Source of the DNA: Peronospora farinosa
Taxonomy: Eukaryota; Oomycota; Peronosporomycetes; Peronosporales; Peronosporaceae
NCBI GenBank assembly: GCA_947646735.1
Contig: CANTFK010000020.1
Coordinates: 124,001 to 188,000, forward strand
Length of the DNA stretch: 64,000 bases
Reading direction: 5' to 3'
A program made the position numbers and the translations under genes. Shown piece by piece: positions 35,301 through 45,630 of the stretch (its first letter is position 1; every line of letters begins with the position of its first letter). The notes below the pieces were generated by a model. It saw only the letters and a program-made list of their open reading frames with translations, ran no database searches and was not told the DNA's origin.

Positions 35301-37826
35301 AAGGAAGTGCTGGCGCTATTGCGAATACTAGACCTTTGCTACACGTCACTGGTCACCCGACCTATCAAGGTCTTGACCCGACACTCAACGCTGGCGTGGA
35401 TAGTCCGGTCACCGGGTCTACAAGGTCGCCTGGGAAACTGGGCTGCACTCCTGTCTCAATGGACGTTAGAAGTGGTTAAGTGCAAGAAGGGCGAAGATGA
35501 AATACTGGGAACATTAGCGGCAAGCATTACGCCTCGCGAAAATGTGGACTCTATTCTATCTTCAATCGCCCCCAAGAGACATCCGCGCCAAGCTATCACG
35601 GTGGTTCCTCCTACAGTCGAACCTGAGGAAGTCTTGTACGTGGTCAGTTTCGATGGGTCTGCACGAGTTAAGCGTGGGGGAGGAGCCTGCAGTGCTATTG
35701 TGTGGCAACTCCCGGAATGGACGGTAGTCGCCGCTGCTTCCCGGTATTTGACTGAAGCGACAGTAAATGAGGCAGAGTATGAAGGCCTATTGTTGGGCTT
35801 CCTTCTACTGGAGAACCTGGAGCGTAGACGTCTAGTAGTGTGTGGAGATTCTAACCTGGTCGTGCGAAAGATGCGAGGAGAAATCGAGTGTAAGGCGCAG
35901 GGCCTGACAGTACGACGGGCGAAGGCCCTGGAAAAACTCAGGTCCTGGCCCGTTCACGAGTTTCTACACATGAAGCGCGAATGGAACCAAAGTGCAGACC
36001 GTCTCGCTAACGCGGCCCTGCAACAGCAACGAGGGGTCGAAATAATACCTGAGGAAGAGTGGAAAGACCTCGAAGAGATTAATCGTCTGCCTGAACTCTT
36101 GGTACCCAAGAATCCCAGCCCAGCAATGCGAATTACGGCTGTCACGAGGTCTCGGGTCCGGTCCAGGATGCCGACAGAGGTTGTGCAAGAAGAGGTGGTG
36201 CACCGGATACGAATTGAGCGAATTTCGGCTGCCCAAGACGAAGAAATGTGGATACGCGACTTGAAGCTCTATTTACGGGGTGAATGGAGCGGTTTACCCG
36301 CAGAAGTGGCGTTGGCATGCGGCAAGATCGAGACGAATTACGCTTTGGATGAGGACGGACTTCTATTGTATTGCACGGGTCTGGGGACAGCTGAAGAGGA
36401 TCGCGATGGGTGGATCCGGCTAGTGATACCCGAAAGCCTACAACAAGATTTTCTGCACCATTACCACAAGAGTCTTGAAGGGGGACACCAAGGAATCGGC
36501 CGCACATACCAGCGGATACGAAGGCATTTCCATTGGAGAGGGTTGTTTCGAAGTGTACAGCGCTTCGTTGGTACTTGTGTCGACTGTGAGACCGGAAAAG
36601 GTGGACCCACCTTACGAGGGAAGACCCCAGGAAATGTTCGGGCAACCTACCCATTTCAGGTCATCGCGATGGATCATATTCCATCGTTGCCCAAGTCGTT
36701 TAAGGGAAACACGGAGCTGTTGATATGGGTGGACCTGTTTACTGGTTATGTAATTGCTAAGGCCAGCTCGTCGAGGTCGGCACAAACCGTGGCAGAAGGG
36801 TACGAAGAATGTGTATTTCGAAGGTTTGGGGCCAGTGAGGCGATCCGACACGACAGGGAACCAAGTTTCATGTCGGATTTCTTTCGCGCTTTCAACCGCA
36901 TGATTGGGCAAAAGCAGCGGGCCACAATGGCCTACCGGCCGCAGGCCAATGGAACTGCGGAAAGGATGGTACAGACGATCACCCGAGCTATCAAGATGTA
37001 TGTGTCGGAGGTGGACCAATGAGATTGGGATGCATATGCGGAACGGCTCACATTTGCGCTGAACACGGCGCAGGACCGGGTCCGAAAGGAGACTCCATTC
37101 TACCTGGTGCATGGTTGGGACGCACGAAGCAAGTTGGAGGCCACAATACCGCTGGGTAGTACCAGGCGGCGTGACGGTGACCCCCGCCGGTGGCGATATG
37201 GCGTACAGCGGCAGTATCGCCGGGCAAGGGAACAAGTCAACGAGTTATTGCGATCGGCAATGGAAAGTCGAGCCGAGATCCACAATGAAGATGTGGCGGA
37301 TAGCATGATTGAGGCAGAATCTCAGGTGTGGTTGTATTTAGACCGGGTCAAGGAAGGCTATGCCCGAAAATTGGCCCACCTATGGCATGGTCCATTCCGA
37401 GTACGAGAGATGGTGGGGGACCATGCAGCTCGCCTGGATATCAGTGGGACCGATTACCGCATTTACCCGTTGGTGCACCTTTCGAAGTTGAAGCTAGTTC
37501 GGCAATATTCCGACAGACCGAATACGGTGTTGGTGGTGGACGAAACAGATCGAGTGGATTTTGACGAAGCCCTGCTACCAGAGGATAGCTGGGATGCGGA
37601 GTTGGAAGACAATGAGTATGAAGTGGAGATGATTCTTGACAAGCGCATGGGAAGAAAAACTCGGTATGGTCGTATTCAATGTGAATACCTGGTGCAGTGG
37701 AAAGGATACTCCGATCCGTCGTGGGTAGACGAGGTGGACCTCAATTGCGGTGGACTACTTGAGGACTACGAACGCAGGCAAGTCACTCGGAATCGTTTTG
37801 AGGTGATGCAGAGCCATGAGGAGTAG
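32265..37826 (+). CDS. Family B pol: PR, RT, double RNase H, IN, chromodomain
   Basis: Same frame from 32265 to TAG at 37826, interrupted once by TGA at 37020-37022. The functional start is presumably by -1 frameshift near 32361. Order: aspartic protease with LLFDSGAEISIL (~32,680) and DVLLGMDF; Pro-rich HPEEGPPA repeats; RT with LCIDYRMVND, MPFGLKNAPQIYQRL and SYIDDILVTS (~34,680); native RNase H with catalytic Asp positions lost (VYASEWAISASL, TRHSTLAWI) near 35,180-35,400; a second RNase H with SFDGSARVKRGGGACSAI, NEAEYEGLLLG, VCGDSNLVV and QSADRLANAAL (~35,640-36,020); integrase zinc region HKSLEGGHQGIGRTY...CVDC; D-D-E core IAMDHIP, IRHDREPSF, NGTAERMVQ; and a C-terminal chromodomain CEYLVQWKGYSDPSWVDEVD (~37,680-37,740). 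The chromodomain places it among chromovirus-like elements. Confidence 0.92.
32355..32409 (+). promoter_or_regulatory. Candidate -1 ribosomal frameshift signal at gag stop
   Basis: In gag frame the sequence is G-TTA-AAT-TAG (32355-32364). A perfect 14-bp stem, 32359-32372 (AATTAGAACGCTCG) with 32396-32409 (CGAGCGTTCTAATT), encloses a 23-nt loop that itself can form CCAG/CTGG pairing. Pol is open in the -1 frame from 32265 through this region. The heptamer is not a perfect X-XXY-YYZ but resembles GUUAAAC used by arteriviruses. Confidence 0.65.
33606..33845 (+). repeat. 24-bp tandem repeat encoding HPEEGPPA octapeptides
   Basis: Ten units of CACCCAGAGGAGGGTCCACCGGCC with HPEEGPPA and HPAGGPPA variants. 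It lies between protease and RT as a flexible proline-rich linker. Because the unit is a multiple of three, all minus-strand frames are also open here, but those are shadows. Confidence 0.93.
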
Positions 37827-38089
37827 AGGGGAGAGTTTGTCTTGGGAAGGCCAAGATGATGCAAGAAGGAGGTGGTATGTGTTGCATGCACAGAGATTGG
37901 TCAAGTCATGTATTCGAGAAGTGCAGCAGAACAAGAAGAGTGAAGTATTGCTAACCTGTAGAGGACACCGAGGGACTACCTACCTAAGATATGGCACCAA
38001 AGAGGAAAATTGAGAATGTGCTAGGGATTTCGAGGTGAAATGGCATTATCTCGGCTTATTAAGGATGCACTTAAAGCTAGTGATAACCC

Positions 38090-40443
38090 TCAGGCGGTGT
38101 CGGGTGGAGAAAACTTGCCATGGAGACGGGGAACCCCGAAAGCGGGATGCTCGTGGATGTTCTTGTGGTAAAAGATGCGCCACGGTTCGACATCATCCAC
38201 CACCTGCAACGCCGCCATAAGCCCCGGTTGAGAGCTCTCCTGGTTGACCCTTGGGGTCCAGTAAGACAGCTGACGCGTGGGGGTAACGGGCTGGAAGAAG
38301 GGGTCCAGCAGGATGTCCAAGTCACAGTGACCTGCTACCATCCCCTGCAGGACCTTCTTCAGCACTCCCATCCAAGCCTGTGTCGCCTTGGCCCGTCGTT
38401 TTTTCCGGGCGTTGTAAATGCGGGAGATGTACGCACTGCCGGAACGAAGAGCTATGGAGAAATGAAGACGGTGCCGGTCCTCCCACAAACTCTGGCGCGA
38501 TGCGTCTACGTAGGCATCGTGGAGCTCCACCAGTCCAACAAACCAGCCGTTTACGGGGAACGAGAGAGGATACTCGGACTTCGTCTGCTGCTCCCATGGG
38601 CGCGAGTTCATCAACAGCCGGAGCTGAGACTCCGTTACGAGACTATTAGTATCGCCCAGGCGGTCCTTGGATCTCTTGTCTAAAGGGGGGCCCGGACCCA
38701 TCCACGAAGCTGGAAGGGTTATGCGGGACCACAGGTCTTTCACGCTCAATTGCGAGATCGCAAGGGGGCCTACCATAGAGACGGGCCATGGGGCAACGTC
38801 TTCGGTCTTGAACAAACTTGGCTGGGCATATCCCGGAATGGATGGGCCCCAGGCGTTGGAACCAGCGGGACCTTTGGATGCTGGCACCCCTTGATCATCA
38901 GAGTCGAGACTCTCAGTATCGGACTCAGAAGGACCGAAAAGCTGGATGAACAGGTCGGAAGGAGGCGTGGGCGTCTTTTCCGAGCTGGAAGAAGCAGCAG
39001 GTGACGTCTGTACTTCGGGAGGAGGCTTGGCCATTGGTTTCCCAGTGGACCCCGCCGGTTTAGGAAGAGGCTTGGACGTTGGTTTCCTAGTGGACCCCGC
39101 TGGTTTCGTTGGTTTCCCAGCAGACCCCGCCGGTTTTGGAAAAGACTTGGACGTTGGTTTCCCAGTGGACCCCGCCGGTTTCGTTGGTTTCCCAGTGGAC
39201 CCCGCCGGTTTTGGAAGAGGCTTGGACGTTGGTTTCCCGGTGGACCCTGCCGGTTTCGTTGGTTTCCCAGTGGACCCCGCGGTTTCGTTGGTTTTCCAGT
39301 GGACCCCGCCGGTTTCGTTGGTTTCCCAGTGGACCCCGCCGGTTTAGGAAGAGACTTGGACGTTGGTTTCCCAGTGGACCCCGCCGGTTTGGGAAGAGGC
39401 TTGACTTTTGGTCTCCCAGTGGATCCCACCGGTTTGGACTCCGTTGATGTTGGGAGAGGACCGGACTTGGATGTCCCAGTAGATCCCACGGACGTCGAAG
39501 AAGGGCCGGATGTCGTTTTACGAAATAAGTCCACCACCTCTGGAGCGGGTTTCCCCACGGAAGTCACCGGGCTACCACGACGACGAGAGGCACGTGACCG
39601 AGCCATCGCCGCTAGCAGAGACTCATCGCTGCTACTGGACTCGTCTTCAGGGGAACTTGGGGCACGGGTGGTCCGACGCTTCTTCGATGAGGAAGGGGCT
39701 GGAACTTCGGCAGCAGGAGACCGAGATCTTTTAGCCCTGGAAGGTCCTGGGACCTTAGTCTTAGGCGAGGTAGATCTATCCGCGGCGCTCCGAGCTACGG
39801 CCAGCTGTTTCTGGAGTTGGTCCCGTTGGCAGGCGACTTGCTTCACGAGAGATTTAGAGCGGGCCAGCTCATCTCGAAGTAGTGACACTTGAGATACAGT
39901 GGACCGAAGATCGGCCGTGGTGGTATCCAACTTGGCCTCCAGCTCTTCTATCTGGAGTGTGAAGCTCGTCACCGTGGCCTCATACTGGCCCCTCCAGTAC
40001 CGAATCTTGGACCGAGACGCTTCAACTTCAAGCCGATAATCCTTCCGGGTGGCGAGCGCATCTCGGTATTCCGCAATGGTTAGCTGGTCGGTTTCATGAT
40101 CGCGGACGAGCTTCCGAATTCGAGCCTCGATCCGGGGAAGATCAACTTTTCCAAGTCGAACGACCTCGTCCACGCGACTCTGCAAGTCTTGGGCCCGGCG
40201 ATGCTCAGCCTGATAGGCCTGCTGGAGGGCCCTATGATTGTCAGCAAGGGTCTCCATAACTTGGGCTCGTTCCATCGCCAGCTGGATCGCTTCCCACGCC
40301 CGGGTAACACTCGCATAATCGGGGGGCTCTCCGACAAGGTCTACAGTCGGAATGACCAAGGCAGGGTCAGGTCCAGGCAGTGGAGGGGTAGACAAACTGC
40401 CAGGTGCTGGGGGTTCGTCGGAGAAAGAACTGGAAGAGGCCAC
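38090..40443 (-). pseudogene. Family B antisense ORF between pol and 3' LTR (~784 codons)
   Basis: Reads opposite to gag-pol, starting 138 bp inside the 3' LTR and ending 264 bp before the pol stop. Two open stretches, 40443 to about 39284 and then another frame down to 38090, are joined by a single missing C in the repeat at about 39,279-39,284 (CCCCGCGG where neighbours read CCCCGCCGG). N-terminal ~230 residues: helical, coiled-coil-like (for example LQQAYQAEHRRAQDLQSRVD). Middle: Ser/Lys/Arg-rich with KRSRSPAAE and KKRRTTRAPSS, possibly nuclear-targeting, then tandem GSTGKPTKSLPKPA-type repeats. C-terminal ~300 residues: globular-looking with WGPSIPGYAQPSLF, YPLSFPVNGWFVGLVELHDA and a basic AYISRIYNARKKRRAKATQ. 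The initiator position is GTG in an ATG-like context (CCAGTGGCC), perhaps a mutated ATG. No known family recognised; it is not an envelope (no signal peptide or membrane segment). Confidence 0.75.
39042..39440. repeat. Tandem repeat in family B antisense ORF
   Basis: Imperfect units built from GGTTTCCCAGTGGACCCCGCCGGTTT, with optional GGAAGAGGCTTGGACGTT inserts; roughly nine to ten units. On the minus strand they encode PAGSTGKPTK-type repeats. One unit lacks a C, producing the frameshift. Confidence 0.88.
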
Positions 40444-40580
40444 TGGTAAATAAAGGGTGGGTGAGTTGGTGAATACGAAAGATCGTCAAGCACATAGACA
40501 CCTACTTATATGTTAAGGAGACGGGACAAGGATGCACGGGGTCTTGCCGCAGTTCGGAAGACCAGCGCGCAGGGGACAGC

Positions 40581-41995
40581 TGTGGAGAAGTGCCAGAGAA
40601 ATGGGGGGCCCTTCGTAGTTATTATAATAACTGGCGGGAAAGATCTCGGTCACTCTCTTGAATGAGTGACAGGGAGTGACCAGGGTCCCGAACTGGTCCA
40701 AGGTCCCGAGTTCGGAGAAGATACTAGGATGCCCTACACTACAGACCAAAGGACCAGTGCTGCTAGGACAGCTTAAGTTGACCCCAGGTAACAGGTGGGT
40801 CCCAGACAACAGGTGGACCCAGGTGACAGGTGGACCCCAGGTAGCATGTGGACTCCAGGCAACATGCGGACCCCAGGAAACAGGGGCCCAGGGGTACCAG
40901 GATACTAGGGCCCAGGGGCCTAGGGGTGCCAGGGTACGGGGCCTAGGGGTACCAGGATGCTAGGGCCCAGGGACCTAAGGGTACCAGGGTACCGGGGCCT
41001 AGGGGTGCCAGGGTACGGGGCCTAGGGGTACCAGGGTGCCGGGGCCCAGGGGCCTAAGGGTACCAGGATACTAGGGCCCAGGGACCTAAGGGTACCAGGG
41101 TGCCGGGGCCCAGGGGCCTAAGGGTACCAGGGTGCCGGGGCCCAGGGGCCTAAGGGTACCAGGGTACCGGGGCCCAGGGGTACCGGGGCCCTGGGGTACA
41201 GGGGCCCAGGGGTACCGGGGCCTAGGGGTACCAGGGTGCCGGGGCCCAGGGTACCGAGGCCCAGGGGTACCGGGGCCCAATGTCCGAGGGTGCAGAACCG
41301 GTACACAGAATATCGAAGATTACAGAAAGTACAGGGTACCAAGGAGCCAGTCCTTCCTCCAAGAGTCGGCACGTGGCACTTTCCAGATCAAAGGGTTAGG
41401 GTTAGGCAAGAAAAGCATACAGAGAATAAGATAAATAAACACACTCGAACTTGCATTACACGTGGCAGCTTTAAGCGCCCCTCCTAAGCTTCTCCGTCGC
41501 TACACCTCTTCCGGGCGGGATACCCTTTGGCCCCCCGACGTCCAGCAGGTGTTAGACGGCTCAAGCAACGCAAGTTGAACCTCAGGATAGTTGGCCTGAG
41601 GTGTCAAGTAAGTGTCAACACTCTACGACCCGCTACAGGAAGCGGTTTCCCTACGGGGAAGAACACAAAGGGGTCCAAGGACCAAGAACAGTCAGCCACC
41701 AAAGGGGTACATAGTACCAGGTGCATCGCTCTCGACTAAGTCGATTGAGCCCAAGAAACCCGGTCCCAAGTGAAGTATATCCACTCGGGGACCACCAAGT
41801 CCAAGTCTTATACAAAGACCAAGTTTAAGTCTTCTACGTCAACCGAGGAGCAAGACCAGCCAAGCCGACGGGTACACAAGGTGAGACCCAAGGCCAATAC
41901 GACACGGTATCGGGGTACCCCCTCCGTAAGTCGGCAGTCCGGCGCTGTGTGTGTTTGTGGATCTCCTACGTTGTTTGAGAATCCACTCCACCACA
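40581..41995 (+). repeat. 3' LTR of family B element (1,415 bp)
   Basis: Same ends as the left LTR and nearly the same sequence outside the minisatellite, which is about 115 bp longer here (~40,780-41,280). The last base before host sequence is 41995 (CCACA|TTGAT). Confidence 0.93.
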
Positions 41996-43982
41996 TTGAT
42001 ATGTATAACCTCTGAATAGCGAGATCCGCAGTGCTGCAGTGTTCCTTGCTAAGGCGTAGGGGAAAGGAATACCACCGTCTCGGAAATTTGCGGTATATGC
42101 ACACGAATGCGGTAGATGGAAACTCAGAGCAGCAGAATTAATCAATTTTAGATCGCTATTTATCCCCCACCTTTTTGCTAACCAGCCCCCTCCCCAATTT
42201 ATTAAATAATTGGATTTTTAAATCGAAACATCTCATTATTAAAACTTGACAATATAATCAAATAAGGGACTACATGTTCTATAGCTTGACTCTTTGAATT
42301 GCACAAAAAGAGAAGTTCAACCATTCGCTTTCGAAAAGCAAAAACATAGACATACATATTCAGCAATGTGAGTGGCATCTTACCCAATGCGAAGCAATAC
42401 ATTCCACCCCTCTCAGTCGCGACCAGGCCTGACATAAAGAAGGTAGTCGTACCAAGGTCACCATTGTAGCATATCACCGAATGACATTGGGTGTCATCTA
42501 TTATTTGGATTAACACTAGAGCCACTAAGAGCATTCACTTCACCTATTGCATCCATGTGTAATCAGTCCGCCTCCAGCAGACTCGTTATGACTTCCACCT
42601 AAGCGAATCGAAGCAAACGCGTGGCGCCATCATATAAATTACTAAGATTGCAAACTTTTGGAAAGAGTTACTCGGAAGTGCGCAGACTTTTGAAAAGAGT
42701 TCAATCTGATGTCCGTGGAAGAAAACTTGGTCAACATGTGTAGGGCTGGGTCGTTCCTCTGGTAGGCTCTTGACGATATACAGTGGCGATCTTGAACTAC
42801 CTCGGCGGAGAAGAGGGAGCTTGTGACGGCTGATCGGGAGCAATTGTCGTTGGGAGTGAGACGTTAATCTTGTACTCGAGGTCGTGACTCGAGTCCAGAT
42901 TCAATTTAAACAGGTCGCGACTCGAGGCCAGAGCCGTCCGATACGATCTTTGAACTTGGTACTGTAATTGTGTCGGAGGTCGATACTAAAAAGTCCATTG
43001 CGCGGTCGAAATGGTCAATCTCTTCGGTTGATCATGTCAAATTCGGCATCAGAGACCAATAACTAGAGATTATGGTATGAAAAGAGTATTTTCTCGTCTC
43101 GTAAAAATATGATTCCAAGAAATAAGTGGGCCAGCTATACTCTGCTCATGCGGTTCGTGATAGTGTGACGACAGTGAGGACGCATGGACAACGAAATCTT
43201 ACAGTTACCTCACTAGGCATCCAGCCTTCATTGCGTTATATTTCATTCTGCAGTAATCGGCGGCACTGCTGACTTCAGTAGCGATGCTTGATTTTTGCTC
43301 TATGTGCCATCCTTTACGTCTTCAAATCACGACCGAATTGACATTCGACACAAACATACCAGCGAAAATGATGTGCCATTCTCAAAAATTGCCTGCTCGG
43401 TCTGCGCGTTCTTATCGAGCACAATCGGGTTTAGAGGTTTGTTCGATCACTACGCAATAATGTCCGCGACCGAATCTATCACTCTGACGCAGACGATATA
43501 AAGACGATGCTTTCTTCGCAGACGGCGGCTAAAGTCGTTTACTCAATTGTTACGTTTTAAATCACGCCATGACGATCGCGAAAAAGCCAAGGGCCATCCA
43601 TACTGCAAAAATAGGGTTTTCGTGTGACGATTTAAAACATGTTAGCACGCTTCATTCACCCAAGCTCAAATCTGCGAAATCGACACTTTCCGTGTCAGTA
43701 GTTTGCAAATGCATGTTTGAGTTCGACTTTTATTCCATTTTTGACAGCACTGTACATCATTGGTGGCGTGATAACAAGAATCTTTGCCCTCGCTCTCCTT
43801 TACAAATACATCCTTCAAGTCAGTCGCTGCAACCGCATAGCGTTTGATACTCCCACCTGCTTTATCGTTTCTAGTTCGTTAAAGAGCTCAGCAAAACACC
43901 GCTCTTCTCCACCATCCAGCTGTACTCGCCTTTTTCACTTACTGTATTGTCATTTACGATAGTAGCGCTCGGAACATACTTC
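41996..43982. other. Intergenic or degraded sequence, no gene seen
   Basis: About 2 kb right of the family B element. Minus-strand frames at 42202-42534 and 42586-42843 have no convincing domain; they could be eroded retrotransposon or gene. Other frames are short and overlap on both strands. Confidence 0.4.
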
Positions 43983-44473
43983 TTAAGCGTTCTCATTCAA
44001 ATTTAGTCCATGCTTGACACGTGGTTGCAGACCGCTGTGATCACCGTCCTGGTCATTATCCTCGTGACTCACAAAACAGTTCGATGCTATTTCACTCCAA
44101 ACCGATTTCAAAGAAACGAGCTGGAGTCGCAGCATATAATTTGCGGTCGGCGATAAAGCCGATAGTCTCGCACCTACGTCTGCGCTTCCTGCATCAAGTG
44201 TGTGGTCAAAATCAAGGTACGATGGGTCATGGCATGTTGTAGTGTCCGAATGAGCTTTCCGGTCCATACCAGCGGTGGGTCATCGAGCAATACACACAAG
44301 ACAAATCCAAGAGAGCCAAACGAGCAACAATTTACGTTTCTGGCCGCCAGATATAGTTTTCGATAGGCGTCACGCTTCTCATCGAGCCCGAACTGCTGCA
44401 ATTTACTGCATCTGCGACCGCTTTGATCCCGAGCCTGGTTTTGAGGGCACATACCTGTAAAAGATGCTCTCAA
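43983..44473 (-). pseudogene. ABCA-type ABC transporter nucleotide-binding-domain remnant
   Basis: Minus-strand reading gives LQQFGLDEKRDAYRKLYL (cf. family GLxEKRxxxxxxLSGG), then FVLCVLLDDPP (Walker B-like), LILTTHLMQEAQ (H-loop switch histidine) and a following VGARLSALSPTANYMLRL resembling the LGDRIAIxxxGxLxxxGS segment. The LSGG signature is lost and stops or shifts occur between blocks, so this is a decayed fragment of an A-subfamily ABC transporter. Part of it is repeated in inverted orientation at 63,040-63,132. Confidence 0.6.
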
Positions 44474-44551
44474 AGAGTCAAGTCGTCGAATAAATACTCA
44501 AACTTTGTCTTACACCTTGTCGAGTGGATTCATTCCTTGTTCTTGCGATCG

Positions 44552-44803
44552 TTACTTGGGTGTGCTTGCTCCGGATGGGCAGCTGGACATTTGTAGATAA
44601 AGCTGTTGCAGAGTAACAGTTTGATCTAATGAAGGGCAGAATCGGTCGCCATGCTTGTTACGACGAGCTTCACGCTTGATACTAGCTAAACGATCAGTAT
44701 ATGGCAAGAGTATCGTAGCTGCGGTTAAGGCCTTCGTATGTTGCTTGTCATTGAATACTTGATGTCGCTGCTTCGTAGCTTTCTGGAGTTTGTTGAAGCG
44801 CAA
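44552..44803 (-). CDS. Small hypothetical ORF, duplicated
   Basis: Encodes a basic 83-residue stretch including KATKQRHQVFNDKQHTKAL and SIKREARRNKHGDRFC; the ORF start codon is TTG, and the open frame extends about 26 codons further upstream (ending VFRLALRFNK when read toward it), so it could be the last exon of a gene. The duplicate at 62638-62889 is open too and differs by one visible residue near the C-terminus. Not recognised. Preservation in both copies may simply reflect a recent duplication. Confidence 0.35.
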   Translation of the reverse strand: MRFNKLQKATKQRHQVFNDKQHTKALTAATILLPYTDRLASIKREARRNKHGDRFCPSLDQTVTLQQLYLQMSSCPSGASTPK

Positions 44804-45413
44804 TGCAAGTCTAAAAACAAGTCCAGCGGTCTCGGCTTCGTCGCTTCGTTTTTCGACATTCTTGCAAGATGTTAATCATTCCGGAGCTTTTGTGCTTCAT
44901 GAGCACCCGGCCATCTGCACAATATTAGTTGGTGAAATTCTACATTGACGTTATTCATTCCTTGCCCTTTTTTACATTGTTGTCTGCATACCAACGTCAA
45001 ACACCCAACACACTTGCAATGTCAAAACCTTCATACATACTTACAATCCGTCCGGCCGTCACCTCTTCCTCTTTGCCCGATCAAAATCGCCATATCGACT
45101 TCATCAACGACTGAAGTAATTGCAGGGAATGAATTATGAATTTCATGCTTCGGAGACTGCAATTGGTTCCTATCTCTCCATTTTTCTTTCGTAATCGTAG
45201 CGTCACGAATGATCGAAACATGGTGACCAACGTCTTGAAAAAGTGTTCGTTAGTTGCGGGAAAGACTAGAGTGCGATCAAGCGCTAGTGTCGGTAGCAAA
45301 GGTTCCTGCATCGCGTCGATGCTTTGCCTCTGCGTTGACCCCCATATCGTAGATCCTTAGTCGTCTTCTTTAAGCGTGCTTCTCATGCGCAAAGTGGCCT
45401 CTTGTCATATGCC

Positions 45414-45457
45414 ACGTCGAGAACTGCTTGTATTGGAATACAAGCAGTTCTCGACGT
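45414..45457. repeat. Perfect 21-bp-arm palindrome (hairpin)
   Basis: ACGTCGAGAACTGCTTGTATT, two-base centre GG, then its exact reverse complement. Lies about 175 bp past the peroxidase stop. Present again, with CC at the centre as expected for the inverted copy, at 54051-54094. Confidence 0.95.
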
Positions 45458-45630
45458 ACTTGCAGATTACCAAGTACAAAAACTACCGTGATGTCCAGCT
45501 TGCAATCAGCAACGTACAAACAAATAAACAGCACGTGCTAGAATTCATATGATATGACGATGTAATGTAATACTAGTTGTTAAGTATTGCTTCTCGTTAG
45601 AAGAGTTGTATCCGCTAGTTTCAAATCTCC

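Larger units (their letters stand above)
28578..41995 (+). mobile_element. Near-complete Ty3/Gypsy chromovirus, family B (13.4 kb)
   Basis: Bounded by two LTRs in direct orientation that both start TGTGGAGAAGTGCC and end CACCACA. Order: 5' LTR, primer-binding site overlapping the gag ATG, gag, -1 frame pol (protease, RT, degenerate RNase H, second RNase H, integrase, chromodomain), antisense frame, weak polypurine-like GCAGGGGACAGC, 3' LTR. Only a few inactivating changes are visible: TAA at 30742 in gag, TGA at 37020 in integrase, a GTG where the antisense start should be, and a 1-nt loss in the antisense frame. No perfect target-site duplication is seen (ATTGC on the left, TTGAT on the right). 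Confidence 0.93.

Noticed and set aside
41390..41406. TTAGGGTTAGG inside family B LTRs, resembling telomere repeats
   Set aside because: Only about one and a half units, present in both LTRs at the same place; not a telomeric array.
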